NCBI GenBank assembly: GCA_017447515.1
Contig: JAFSNG010000057.1
Coordinates: 1-64,000 of the forward strand
Source: Prevotella sp.
Lineage (GTDB): Bacteria; Bacteroidota; Bacteroidia; Bacteroidales; Bacteroidaceae
Length of the DNA stretch: 64,000 nt
Reading direction: 5' to 3'
The translations under genes and the position numbers were made by a program. This document shows positions 32,897-41,733 of the stretch, one piece after another. Every line of letters begins with the position of its first letter. Within the stretch, counting starts at the first letter, position 1. Below the pieces are notes generated by a model. That model did no database searches. It was given only the letters and a program-made list of their open reading frames with translations, and was not told where the DNA came from.

Positions 32897-32943
32897 GGTG
32901 AGAGGTTAGAAGTTAGAGGTTAGAGGTAAGAAGTAAGAGATAT
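32897..32943. repeat. Purine-rich direct repeats between mreC and mreD
   Basis: The whole 47-base spacer is degenerate copies of gaggttagaag / gaggtaagaagtaagag. Similar sequence lies in frame within kdsD (22923-22965), and a shorter version lies between fkp and the GSCFA gene (57380-57401). Confidence 0.65.
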
Positions 32944-33447
32944 ATGACGGCAGATTTAATCAAACGAGGTTGTGTATTTGTGCTCTTCGTACTGGCACAG
33001 GCAATGGTGCTGGGACGCATCCACCTGTTCCACTATGCCACGCCGTTGCTGTACGTCTATTTCGTCATCAGCTTCGAGCGTAACCAGCCCAAGTGGGCCG
33101 GTCTGCTGTGGGCATTCTTCATGGGTTTGTTCATCGACATTTTCCTGAACACTCCCGGACTGGCTGCTGCCTCGCTGACGTTCATTGCTGCCATACAACC
33201 GTATTTCCTCATACTATTCCTCCCGCGTGACGCTGCCGACAACCTGAAGCCCTCGATGGCAACGCTCGGCCCCAGCAAGTATTCCACCTACATGATAACG
33301 CTGGTGACACTCTATTGCGTATTGTTCTATTCGTTGGAGTTCTTCAATTTCTTCAACTGGTTGCAATGGGCTCTGTGCGTTGTGGGCAGTACGCTCATTA
33401 CGATAGCGTTGATCTATACTTTTGAACTATACAACAGCAGGCAGTAA
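32944..33447 (+). CDS. mreD: Rod-shape-determining protein MreD
   Basis: A 167-residue polytopic inner-membrane protein with five hydrophobic segments. Position (between mreC and PBP2), size and the F-x-M-G-L-F-I-D-I-F-L-N-T-P-G pattern near 58-72 identify it as the MreD subunit of the elongasome. Sequence conservation in this family is low, so the call rests largely on synteny. Confidence 0.9.
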   Translation: MTADLIKRGCVFVLFVLAQAMVLGRIHLFHYATPLLYVYFVISFERNQPKWAGLLWAFFMGLFIDIFLNTPGLAAASLTFIAAIQPYFLILFLPRDAADNLKPSMATLGPSKYSTYMITLVTLYCVLFYSLEFFNFFNWLQWALCVVGSTLITIALIYTFELYNSRQ

Positions 33448-33451
33448 GTAG

Positions 33452-35308
33452 ATGAAGAGCGACGGGTTGGAATACAGGCACTATGTCATTGGCGGAGTGG
33501 CCATACTCATCGTGGTGGTGTACATCATCCGACTGTTCCAGTTGCAGATTTCCAGCGATGACTATAAGAAGAGTGCCGACTCGAATGCCTTCCTGAAGAA
33601 GATAGAATACCCGTCGCGAGGCGTCATTACCGACCGCAACGGCAAACTGTTGGTATATAACCAGCCCGCCTACGACATCATGGTGGTGATGAACGAGGCG
33701 AAGGATCATCTGGACACGCTGGATTTCTGTGAGGCTCTGAACATCACGCGCGAGGAGTTTGACCGCAGGATGGAAACCATCAAGGACCGCAACAAGAATC
33801 CCGGCTATTCACGTTTTACACAGCAGATTTTCATGAGTCAGCTGTCGGACAAGGACTTCTCCGTATTTCAGGAGAAGATGTTCCGATTCCCCGGCTTCTA
33901 TGTCCAGCGACGCACAATCCGACAATATCAGCAACCGCTGGCAGCCCACGTATTGGGTGATGTGGCAGAGGTGTCGCCCACCGATATCGAGGAAGACGAC
34001 TACTACCAGCCTGGCGACTACATCGGCAAACTGGGCATTGAGCGCAGTTACGAGAAACAGCTGCGTGGCGAAAAGGGTATTCAGATTCTGCTGCGCGACG
34101 CTCATGGGCGTGTGCAAGGGCGCTATCAGAACGGTAAGTTTGACCGCCGGCCTGTGGCAGGCAAGAACCTGACGCTGGGCATTGATGCTGACTTGCAGGC
34201 TTTGGGCGAAAGGCTGATGGAAGGAAAAATCGGCTCCATCGTCGCCATAGAACCCTCGACGGGAGAGGTGCTCTGCATGGTATCATCGCCGTCGTACGAC
34301 CCGCGAATGATGGTAGGACGCCAGCGTTCGAAGAGTCACAGCGAGTTGCAGCGCAACGTATGGAAACCACTGTTGAACCGCAGTATCATGGGTATGTATC
34401 CGCCAGGCTCGACATTTAAGACCACGCAGGGACTGACCTTTATGTCGGAGGGCATTCTGCATCCGACGCATACGGCTTATCCCTGCGGACACGGCTTCAA
34501 CTTCAAGGGCTTGCACGTCGGTTGTCACGGCCATGCGTCGCCCTTGCCGCTCGTGCCTGCACTGTCGACGTCGTGTAACGGTTATTTCTGCTGGGGACTC
34601 TACTATATGATTAACCAGAACATCAGCAAATACGGAAACGTGCACGATGCCATGAACATCTGGCGCGACTACATGGTATCGATGGGCTTCGGCTATCCGC
34701 TGGGCATCGACCTGCCGGGCGAGAAGCGAGGCATGATTCCTAACGGCGACTATTACGACAACCGCTACAAGAAGTCGTGGAACGGACTGACCGTCATCTC
34801 CATTGCCATCGGACAGGGTGAGGTCACCGCCACTCCGTTGCAGATTGCCAACTTGGGAGCCACAATTGCCAATCGCGGATGGTTCATTACGCCGCACGTC
34901 GTGAAACACGTACAAGGCGAGAAAATGGACACGCTGTACAGCAAGCGCCGCTATACAAAGGCTACGCGCGAGGCTTACGACTACGTGGTACAAGGTATGA
35001 GGGCGTCGGCTACAGGCGGTACCTGTCACGAACTGTCGCGTTACGATTTCCAGGCGTGTGGCAAGACGGGTACGGCGCAGAACCGCGGTCACGACCATTC
35101 GGTGTTCATGGGCTTTGCACCGATGGACAATCCGAAGATTGCCGTTGCCGTTTACGTCGAGAACGGTGGCTGGGGCGCAACGTATGGCGTGCCTCTCGGC
35201 GGTCTCATCATGGAGCAATATATTCACGGAAAACTGTCGGAAGCCTCGCAGAAGAGAGCCGACGAGTTCCAGCACAGACATATTTCATACGGCTCTACAA
35301 GCCGATAA
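33452..35308 (+). CDS. mrdA: Penicillin-binding protein 2
   Basis: A 618-residue class B transpeptidase of the elongasome. It has one N-terminal membrane helix (about 10-28), a dimerisation/pedestal domain starting at I-E-Y-P-S-R-G-V-I-T-D-R-N-G, and a C-terminal transpeptidase domain with S320-T-F-K323, S374-C-N376 and K538-T-G540. The gene lies 4 bases after mreD and 19 bases before the rodA start, so the glycosyltransferase partner is made from the same message. All three active-site motifs are intact. Confidence 0.96.
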   Translation: MKSDGLEYRHYVIGGVAILIVVVYIIRLFQLQISSDDYKKSADSNAFLKKIEYPSRGVITDRNGKLLVYNQPAYDIMVVMNEAKDHLDTLDFCEALNITREEFDRRMETIKDRNKNPGYSRFTQQIFMSQLSDKDFSVFQEKMFRFPGFYVQRRTIRQYQQPLAAHVLGDVAEVSPTDIEEDDYYQPGDYIGKLGIERSYEKQLRGEKGIQILLRDAHGRVQGRYQNGKFDRRPVAGKNLTLGIDADLQALGERLMEGKIGSIVAIEPSTGEVLCMVSSPSYDPRMMVGRQRSKSHSELQRNVWKPLLNRSIMGMYPPGSTFKTTQGLTFMSEGILHPTHTAYPCGHGFNFKGLHVGCHGHASPLPLVPALSTSCNGYFCWGLYYMINQNISKYGNVHDAMNIWRDYMVSMGFGYPLGIDLPGEKRGMIPNGDYYDNRYKKSWNGLTVISIAIGQGEVTATPLQIANLGATIANRGWFITPHVVKHVQGEKMDTLYSKRRYTKATREAYDYVVQGMRASATGGTCHELSRYDFQACGKTGTAQNRGHDHSVFMGFAPMDNPKIAVAVYVENGGWGATYGVPLGGLIMEQYIHGKLSEASQKRADEFQHRHISYGSTSR

Positions 35309-35327
35309 TTGAGCGTTGAGGATTAGA

Positions 35328-36785
35328 ATGAAAGCAGATAAACGACAACAGAGTGTACTTCGCAATGTGGATTGGTGGACGATAGCCATCTACCTCGCGC
35401 TGCTCACCTTCGGATGGATCAGCGTCTGCGGAGCCAGCTACTCGTATGGCGAGACGGATATCTTCAGTCTCGACACGCGTTCGGGTATGCAGATTATCTG
35501 GATTGGAACGAGTATCGTGCTGGGTTTCGTACTGGTCATGATGGACGACAGGTTCTACGACACCTTTGCCTATATCATCTACGCCCTGTTGCTGCTATTG
35601 CTTTTTGCCACGATATTCAATCCGCACAGCATCAAGGGGTCGCGCTCGTGGCTCGTATTAGGTCCGCTGCGACTGCAACCGGCTGAGTTTGCCAAATTCG
35701 CTACCGCACTGGCCTTGGCCAAGTTCATGTCAGCATATGGCTACAGCATACATATCTGGAAACACTTTGGAATGACGCTGCTGCTCATACTGATGCCTAT
35801 GATATGTATCGTGTTGCAGCGTGAAACGGGTTCGGCATTGGTCTATCTGGCCTTCTTCCTCATGTTTTATCGCGAGGGTATGCCGGGATCCATTCTCTTC
35901 ACGGGTTTGGCAATGGTGGTCTATTTCGTCGTGGGCATCCGTTTTGCCGACGTACATTTCGGAGATTCTCCGACCAGTGTTGGCAAGTTCACGGTCATCC
36001 TGCTGATACAGCTTTTCTCTATCGGCATGGTGTGGGTCTACTGCCATCAGCGCACGGCGTGGAAACTGTTGCTCTGCTGCATCGGTGCCACGCTATTGTC
36101 CCTCCTGTTCTTGAAACTGCCCTTCGATATTGTGTATATCCAGCTCGTACTGACGGCAGTCATGATAGGATATTTCGTGTGGGAGGGCCTTGGCACGCGC
36201 GTGCGTTCCTATTTTTTTATAGCGTTGTTCGCCTTGGGCTCCGTGGGATTCTTCTATGGTGCCGACTTCATCATGCAAAACGTGATGGAACCTCACCAAC
36301 GCTCGCGTATCAACGTGTTGCTGGGATTGGACGAGGACCTGCGCGGTGCGGGCTATAACGTGCACCAGTCGGAGATTGCCATTGGTTCAGGAGGCCTTGA
36401 GGGAAAGGGATTCCTCAATGGCACACAGACGAAGTTGAAGTTTGTTCCCGAGCAGGATACCGACTTCATCTTCTGCACTGTTGGCGAAGAAGAAGGATTC
36501 CTGGGTTCGGCCGGGGTACTCATCTTGTTCCTGGCTTTGATACTGCGCCTCATCTACTTGTCCGAACGACAACCGCATCCCTTCTCACGGATATACGGCT
36601 ATTGCGTACTGTCCATCTTCCTATTCCACCTCTTTATCAACGTCGGAATGGTTTTAGGCCTGACGCCTGTTATCGGTATCCCATTGCCGTTCTTCAGCTA
36701 TGGCGGCTCGTCGCTATGGGGATTCACCTTCCTGCTCTTCATATTCCTGCGACTCGACGCAAGCAGGAAACTGTTAAGGAGTTAA
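35328..36785 (+). CDS. rodA: Rod-shape-determining peptidoglycan glycosyltransferase RodA
   Basis: A 485-residue SEDS-family protein with about ten membrane helices that polymerises lipid II together with PBP2. Family marks are K-G-S-R-S-W-L-V-L-G-P, L-Q-P-A-E-F-A-K, L-Q-R-E-T-G-S-A-L-V, the large-loop E-Q-D-T-D-F-I-F-C-T-V-G-E-E and the final I-P-L-P-F-F-S-Y-G-G-S-S. It is longer than E. coli RodA (about 370), as in other Bacteroidetes, because of extra membrane segments in the middle. The ATG at 35328 is used rather than a TTG 12 bases upstream. Confidence 0.95.
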   Translation: MKADKRQQSVLRNVDWWTIAIYLALLTFGWISVCGASYSYGETDIFSLDTRSGMQIIWIGTSIVLGFVLVMMDDRFYDTFAYIIYALLLLLLFATIFNPHSIKGSRSWLVLGPLRLQPAEFAKFATALALAKFMSAYGYSIHIWKHFGMTLLLILMPMICIVLQRETGSALVYLAFFLMFYREGMPGSILFTGLAMVVYFVVGIRFADVHFGDSPTSVGKFTVILLIQLFSIGMVWVYCHQRTAWKLLLCCIGATLLSLLFLKLPFDIVYIQLVLTAVMIGYFVWEGLGTRVRSYFFIALFALGSVGFFYGADFIMQNVMEPHQRSRINVLLGLDEDLRGAGYNVHQSEIAIGSGGLEGKGFLNGTQTKLKFVPEQDTDFIFCTVGEEEGFLGSAGVLILFLALILRLIYLSERQPHPFSRIYGYCVLSIFLFHLFINVGMVLGLTPVIGIPLPFFSYGGSSLWGFTFLLFIFLRLDASRKLLRS

Positions 36786-36794
36786 GAAGTCAGG

Positions 36795-37274
36795 CTATTT
36801 GCGGCTTACCTTGACCCCGATGTCAGAGATGCCTGGCAGAATTTCGCGCTTCATATCGTGACGTATAGCAACGAAAAGCTTTTCGCCAGCCTGTAACTCC
36901 AACGTGGGAAGACGAAACATATACTGATACTGGCTCACACCAGCTCCCTTGGCAGTGCCGTGATCGTTGACGAGGTCACATACCAGCGTGTCGCAGTGTT
37001 TCTCTTGCGTAGAGGCAAGTTGCTGTTCGACAATCATGTTTAGTCCCATAAACGGATATTCGCCGGTAATGCGAAGCCCTACTTCTTCCTCATACAGTCC
37101 ATCCTCACCGATGGGGCCAACGACAAACGAAATCGTGTCGTTACGCTCCCAGCCCGTTAGCGGCGTATGTTCATAATGATAGTAAACGGTCCGCTTGTTG
37201 CAGGCTGTCAGAAGCATGATAAGCAGTGAGATACTGCATATATATAATAAGGTATGCTTACTGTTGTTGGGCAT
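36795..37274 (-). CDS. gldH: Gliding-motility-type lipoprotein GldH
   Basis: A 159-residue predicted lipoprotein with lipobox L-L-T-A-C at C25, matching the GldH family (Y-H-Y-E-H-T-P-L-T-G-W-E-R-N-D near 31-46; E-Y-P-F near 71). GldH is a Bacteroidetes envelope lipoprotein first linked to gliding, also kept in non-gliding species. It begins 17 bases inside the end of the RicT-like gene, so the two are coupled; the longer open frame upstream is antisense-like Lys/Arg-rich sequence from that overlap. It converges on rodA with a 9-base gap. Confidence 0.85.
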   Translation of the reverse strand: MPNNSKHTLLYICSISLLIMLLTACNKRTVYYHYEHTPLTGWERNDTISFVVGPIGEDGLYEEEVGLRITGEYPFMGLNMIVEQQLASTQEKHCDTLVCDLVNDHGTAKGAGVSQYQYMFRLPTLELQAGEKLFVAIRHDMKREILPGISDIGVKVSRK

Positions 37275-38382
37275 CTTTCGGCTGCTGGGGCTTTTTCTTC
37301 TTCTTTTTCTTTTTCTTGGCACGGTCGAAGCGGGCGATGTTCTCCTGAGTAGCCAAATCGATAGGACCTTGCGGTGCTTTCTTCTTGCCATCCTCCAACA
37401 GCGATTCGGGCTTCTCGCCCTGGCGGTTCATCTCCACAATCTGTTTGGCACGCTCGGCAGTAATCGTCTCCAGATTGGCGGCAATGTTCTTATCGGTAGA
37501 GTAGGTGACAAGCCCTGCCAGGATGTCGGCCTTGAAATAGTAATAGTCGGCATCCAGCGTCTGAAGAACGGTTTCCTTTGAGGGCATCTTACGTCCAGCC
37601 TCTACATAGTTGTCGACCTCGTAGTTGAGGCAGCATTTCAGTTTGGCACACATGCCTGCCAGTTTCTGCGGATTCAGCGAGATGTCCTGAAAACGCGCTG
37701 CCGACGTGCCGACGCTCGAAAAGTTCTTCATCCACGTGGCACAGCATAGCTCACGGCCACAGGGACCTGTACCGCCGATGAGTCCTGCTTCCTGACGCGC
37801 ACCAATCTGCTTCATCTCCACACGGATATGGAACGCTGCTGCCAGGTCCTTGATGAGCTGGCGGAAGTCGACACGCTCGTCGGCAATATAGTAGAAGATA
37901 GCCTTCTGTCCGTCGCCTTGATACTCCACGTCGCCAATCTTCATCTTCAGGTCAAGATTCTTGGCTATCTGACGGCTCTCAATCATCGTAGAATGTTCCA
38001 GGCGCTTGGCTTCCTTGAATTTGTCGATGTCTGTCTGGCGGGCAATGCGGTAAACGCGACGGATGTCGTCGGCACTCTTCAAGTTGGCTTTCTTCAATTG
38101 CAAGTGCACCAGTCGTCCTGTCAGCGTCACCACACCGACATCGTGACCGGGATTAGCCTCTACGGCTACAATGTCGCCTTTCTTCAGGGGCAGATTGTTC
38201 ACGTTATGGTAATAGCCCTTGCGCGTATGTTTGAACTGTACCTCTACCAGGTCGGTGGTATCGGCATTGCCTGGCACGTCAGCAAGCCAGTCGTAGGTGT
38301 TTAACTGGCGGTCCTGACGTCCGATGGCATTTTTGCATAGTCCTCGGTCGCAACCGGTTTTTATTTTGAGTTCTTTTTCCAT
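37258..38382 (-). CDS. PSP1-domain protein, RicT-like
   Basis: A 374-residue cytoplasmic protein of the PSP1/RicT (YaaT) family. The conserved cysteine clusters C-G-R-E-L-C-C and C-A-K-L-K-C-C-L-N-Y-E lie near residues 208-214 and 245-255, with an N-terminal C-D-R-G-L-C. In Bacillus the Ric proteins bind iron-sulfur clusters and assist RNA processing; the role in Bacteroidetes is less clear. The C-terminal tail contains nine Lys in a row followed by a Gln/Pro-rich end. It lies between holB and gldH, an arrangement I recall from other Bacteroidetes. Confidence 0.88.
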   Translation of the reverse strand: MEKELKIKTGCDRGLCKNAIGRQDRQLNTYDWLADVPGNADTTDLVEVQFKHTRKGYYHNVNNLPLKKGDIVAVEANPGHDVGVVTLTGRLVHLQLKKANLKSADDIRRVYRIARQTDIDKFKEAKRLEHSTMIESRQIAKNLDLKMKIGDVEYQGDGQKAIFYYIADERVDFRQLIKDLAAAFHIRVEMKQIGARQEAGLIGGTGPCGRELCCATWMKNFSSVGTSAARFQDISLNPQKLAGMCAKLKCCLNYEVDNYVEAGRKMPSKETVLQTLDADYYYFKADILAGLVTYSTDKNIAANLETITAERAKQIVEMNRQGEKPESLLEDGKKKAPQGPIDLATQENIARFDRAKKKKKKKKKPQQPKDAQQQ

Positions 38383-38471
38383 TTTTATCTTTATTTCGTT
38401 ATTCCGTTATTTCCGTAATTCCGTAATTCCGTTATTCCGTGATTCCGTTATTCCATCATTCCGTAATTCCA
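38383..38471. repeat. ttccgttatt / ttccgtaa direct repeat array
   Basis: The entire 89-base spacer between holB and the RicT-like gene is about nine near-tandem copies of a 9-10 base unit such as ttccgttatt / ttccgtaatt / ttccatcatt. Unit length varies and there are no spacers, so it is not a CRISPR array. Confidence 0.7.
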
Positions 38472-39605
38472 TCACTTCTGTATCAGCAGCACAATCATTT
38501 GCAGCGCCAGGTCGTAGAACACAATCTTCGCATTGGCGTTCTGCCCTATATCGCGAATGGCCTTGTTGATGAGGTCGTAGATGGACAGCACGTTGGTTTC
38601 GTTGATGAATCGGGCGAAATTCTTGGCGAAATCCTCTTCGCGCTGCGTCATGTAGCAGAGGTCTTCCTGCTTGAAGTTATACATGAAGTTCTCGCGTGTC
38701 AGCCGCAGGAAGTAGTCGAGGAACCGCTTCTGCTTCTCACGCCCCAGCGATGCCATGCGCTCCGACCACGTCTTCAGGTCCTTCACCTTACGCTGGTACG
38801 ACAGGCGCATCAGCGTCTGGAACATATCCAGAAACAGCTCGTTCTCCGAGTCCGCGCTCAGCATTTCCAGTGCCTTCAGCCAACTGCCGTTTGCCATTCG
38901 GCTCACGCGCTGGGCGACGTCCTCGGTCAGTCCGCGCTTCTCGATGAGTGCCTGCCGGATGTCGTCCGTGTCAATTTTGCGGACGTCAATGCGCTGTACG
39001 CGGCTGCGGATGGTTTCCAACAGCCTGTCGGGTTCCTCGCAGGCCATGATGAATACGGTCTGCGAAGGGGGCTCCTCCAACAGCTTCAGGATTTTGTTGG
39101 CACATTCCTGATTCATGCGCTCGGGTAGCCAGATGACGCTGACCTTATAGCCTCCCTGGCTCGACTTCAGCGACAGCTTGCGCACCAGTTCGTCGCTCTC
39201 TCCGGCGGTAATGATGGCCTGCTGGTTTTCGCCGCCCATCTGTTCCAGCCATTCGTTCATGGTGAAGTAGGGACCTGCCATCACCAGTTCGTGCCACTCG
39301 CGGGCAAAGTCGTCGCTCACCGGCTTGTGGTCGCTGCTCATCGAGGGCAGCTTGATGGTAGGGTAGGTGAAGTGCAGGTCGGGATGCTCCAGCTTGCGAA
39401 GCATCGGACTCTCGATGGGTTCGCCAAACATACTCGTCTCGCCGCCCTGCGACAGCAGCACTTTGGCAAAACCGATGGCCAGTGCCAGCTTCCCCGCACC
39501 CTGCGGTCCGGTCAGCATCATGGCATGTGGCAGACGGTCTTCACTGACCATCTGCATCAGGCGTTGTTGCACCTCTCGTTGTCCTATAACTTGCTCAAAA
39601 GCCAT
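38472..39605 (-). CDS. holB: DNA polymerase III delta' subunit-like protein
   Basis: A 377-residue clamp-loader subunit of the AAA+ family. The N terminus has the G-Q-R-E-V-Q-Q-R-L box and a P-loop G-P-Q-G-A-G-K-L-A-L in which the usual Ser/Thr after Lys is Leu. The sensor region reads M-A-C-E-E-P-D-R-L-L-E-T-I-R-S-R-V. The zinc-binding cysteines of DnaX/delta' are missing. A damaged P-loop suits the non-hydrolysing delta' role. The ATG at 39605 is chosen because it opens the conserved M-A-F-E-Q-V-I-G-Q; a complete promoter sits only 10 bases upstream. Confidence 0.88.
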   Translation of the reverse strand: MAFEQVIGQREVQQRLMQMVSEDRLPHAMMLTGPQGAGKLALAIGFAKVLLSQGGETSMFGEPIESPMLRKLEHPDLHFTYPTIKLPSMSSDHKPVSDDFAREWHELVMAGPYFTMNEWLEQMGGENQQAIITAGESDELVRKLSLKSSQGGYKVSVIWLPERMNQECANKILKLLEEPPSQTVFIMACEEPDRLLETIRSRVQRIDVRKIDTDDIRQALIEKRGLTEDVAQRVSRMANGSWLKALEMLSADSENELFLDMFQTLMRLSYQRKVKDLKTWSERMASLGREKQKRFLDYFLRLTRENFMYNFKQEDLCYMTQREEDFAKNFARFINETNVLSIYDLINKAIRDIGQNANAKIVFYDLALQMIVLLIQK

Positions 39606-39614
39606 TACAATTTG

Positions 39615-39646
39615 CAAAGATAGTATAAACCGAGCGAAAAACCAAA
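39615..39646 (-). promoter_or_regulatory. Promoter of holB
   Basis: Minus strand TTTG, 20 bases, TAtcTTTG. Only 9 bases separate the -7 box from the holB start codon, implying a leader of a few bases at most. Confidence 0.78.
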
Positions 39647-39748
39647 TAAAATTTGAGTTTTTCCGAGGTGCAGCCTATTTTCGCTGTTGAAAACAGCAAA
39701 ATTAGTTAAAAAGTATGGAATTTGCAAGATAATTTCAAAGAAAAACAC

Positions 39749-39756
39749 TACTTTTG
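39749..39756 (+). promoter_or_regulatory. Possible -7 box of the sugar transporter gene
   Basis: TAcTTTTG on the plus strand, 36 bases before the start codon at 39793. The nearest TTTG upstream is 24 bases away, longer than the usual spacing, so only the -7 half is supported. Confidence 0.4.
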
Positions 39757-39792
39757 TAATCCGTTAACGAATAACTAACATAAAAATCAAAT

Positions 39793-41322
39793 ATGGAATA
39801 CCAAAAACGTGGTAGCTCAGCCTACCTTTTCTCAATTGTTTTGGTCGCTGTCTTGGGCGGACTTTTGTTCGGATACGACACGGCCGTCATCTCTGGAGCC
39901 GAAAAGGGTCTTCAGGCGTTTTTCATGGAGTCAAAGGACTTCGCCTATACTGATGGCTGGCACGGATTCACTTCTGCCAGCGCACTCATAGGTTGTATCA
40001 TCGGCTCGGCACTCTCGGGCTTTTTGGCCACCAATCTCGGCCGTAAGCGCTCGCTGATCATCGCCGGACTCCTGTTCTTCATCTCAGCCTTAGGTTCGAT
40101 GGAGCCCGAGTTTATGTTCTTCACCCACGGAGAACCGTCCTACTCGCTGCTCATCATGTTCAACTTCTACCGCGTCATCGGTGGTATCGGCGTAGGTCTG
40201 GCATCAGCCATCTGCCCGATGTATATCAGCGAGGTGGCACCCTCTAATATAAGAGGTATGCTCGTCTCGTGCAACCAGTTTGCCATCATCTTCGGTCAGC
40301 TGGTGGTCTATTTCGTCAACTTCTTCATCCTGGGTGAACACATCCAGCCGCTCGTCGAGGAAATGGGTAAGGGCATTGCTGCCATCAATCCAGCCGCACA
40401 GTGGACTGTCACCACAGGTTGGCGTTATATGTTCGGTAGCGAGGCTGTGCCGGCAGGACTCTTCGCACTGCTCATCTGCTTCGTGCCCGAGTCGCCGCGT
40501 TACCTCGTTTCGGTAGGCAAGGACCAGGCTGCCCTCAAGGTACTGACGAGGATCAACGGCAGTGAGCGCGGCCAGTTCATCCTGCAGGCCATCAAGGAAA
40601 CGCTGGTGCAGAAGACCGAGAAACTCATGTCCTACGGTGCCATGTGTATCTTCATCGGCATCATGCTCAGCGTCTTCCAGCAGGCTGTCGGCATCAATGC
40701 CGTGCTCTACTACGCACCGCGCATCTTCGGCGACATGGGCATGGACAACCCGATGATGATTACCGTCTTCATGGGTGTCATCAACATCCTCTTCACCCTC
40801 GTCGCCATCTTCACCGTCGAGAAGTGGGGACGCAAGCCCCTGCTCATCTTCGGCTCGCTGGGCATGGCGCTCGGAGCCTTCGGCGTCGCCGTCACCTTCG
40901 GCCACGCTGGCCTTGAACTCGTCACCGCCGCCTCACTGCTCATCTATTCGGCTTGCTTCATGTTTTCGTGGGGACCCATCTGCTGGGTACTCATTGCCGA
41001 GATATTCCCCAACACCATCCGTGGTGCCGCTGTGGCCATCGCCGTAGCTTTCCAGTGGATTTTCAACTTTATCGTCTCGTCCACCTTCGTACCGATGTTC
41101 AACATGCACCTGTCTGAGGGCGACGACTTCGGCCACTGGTTCACCTACGGCCTCTACGGCTGTATCTGCGTCGTTGCCGCCATCTTCGTTTGGCGACTGG
41201 TTCCCGAGACCAAGGGCAAGACCCTCGAGGATATGACGAAGCTCTGGCGCTGGAAGGCTTATGTACCCGGTGAAGGCACTCACGATGGTACCGCCTATTC
41301 TGATAAAGGTGGCCGAGAATAA
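39793..41322 (+). CDS. XylE/GalP-type sugar:H+ symporter
   Basis: A 509-residue MFS protein of the sugar porter family with 12 membrane helices. Seen: F-G-Y-D-T-A-V-I-S-G in helix 1 (the Asp couples protons in XylE), the loop motifs N-L-G-R-K-R and P-E-S-P-R-Y-L, the sugar-binding Q-Q-A-V-G-I-N-A-V-L-Y-Y in helix 7, E-K-W-G-R-K-P, and P-E-T-K-G-K-T-L-E after helix 12. It should import a hexose or xylose; which one is not evident. A stand-alone receiver gene follows after a repeat-filled gap. Confidence 0.93.
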   Translation: MEYQKRGSSAYLFSIVLVAVLGGLLFGYDTAVISGAEKGLQAFFMESKDFAYTDGWHGFTSASALIGCIIGSALSGFLATNLGRKRSLIIAGLLFFISALGSMEPEFMFFTHGEPSYSLLIMFNFYRVIGGIGVGLASAICPMYISEVAPSNIRGMLVSCNQFAIIFGQLVVYFVNFFILGEHIQPLVEEMGKGIAAINPAAQWTVTTGWRYMFGSEAVPAGLFALLICFVPESPRYLVSVGKDQAALKVLTRINGSERGQFILQAIKETLVQKTEKLMSYGAMCIFIGIMLSVFQQAVGINAVLYYAPRIFGDMGMDNPMMITVFMGVINILFTLVAIFTVEKWGRKPLLIFGSLGMALGAFGVAVTFGHAGLELVTAASLLIYSACFMFSWGPICWVLIAEIFPNTIRGAAVAIAVAFQWIFNFIVSSTFVPMFNMHLSEGDDFGHWFTYGLYGCICVVAAIFVWRLVPETKGKTLEDMTKLWRWKAYVPGEGTHDGTAYSDKGGRE

Positions 41323-41373
41323 ATATTTAATTGATAATTGTGAATTGTGAATTGAAAATTGTGAATTGATATT
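41323..41373. repeat. aattgtgaattg direct repeats
   Basis: The 51-base spacer between the transporter and the receiver gene consists of degenerate copies of attgataattg / aattgtgaattg / gaattgaaaattg. Confidence 0.6.
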
Positions 41374-41730
41374 ATGAAAAGAATTCTTGTAGCAGAAGAC
41401 AACGACAGCAATTACATGCTGATGAACTATGTATTGAAGAGACATTATGACTATTTCCGCGCCCGTAACGGACAGGAAGCTGTAGAACTGACCGAGATCG
41501 AAAAGCCTGACCTCATCCTCATGGACATCAAGATGCCCGTGATGGATGGACTGGAGGCAGCGCGCCTCATCAAGGCCAAGCACCCCGACATGCCTATCAT
41601 CGCGCTGACCGCCAACGCTTTCGACAGCGACCGCCACGCAGCCGCTGAGGCTGGATGCTGCGATTTCCTGCCGAAGCCCGTCAATGCCGAAAAGTGTCTG
41701 CAGATCATCGCGAAATTTATTGGCGAATAA
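41374..41730 (+). CDS. Stand-alone response-regulator receiver protein
   Basis: A 118-residue single receiver domain with no output domain. All active-site residues are present: E8-D9 in V-A-E-D-N, phospho-acceptor D51 in L-I-L-M-D-I-K-M-P, T79 in A-L-T-A-N-A and K101 in L-P-K-P-V. It resembles the detached receivers that shuttle phosphate within hybrid kinase networks. It ends 3 bases before aroB and follows the sugar transporter; no cognate kinase is next to it. Confidence 0.93.
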   Translation: MKRILVAEDNDSNYMLMNYVLKRHYDYFRARNGQEAVELTEIEKPDLILMDIKMPVMDGLEAARLIKAKHPDMPIIALTANAFDSDRHAAAEAGCCDFLPKPVNAEKCLQIIAKFIGE

Positions 41731-41733
41731 CCT

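Noticed and set aside
38383..38471. Possible CRISPR array
   Set aside because: Units are only 9-10 bases, near-tandem, degenerate and without spacers; no cas genes are present.
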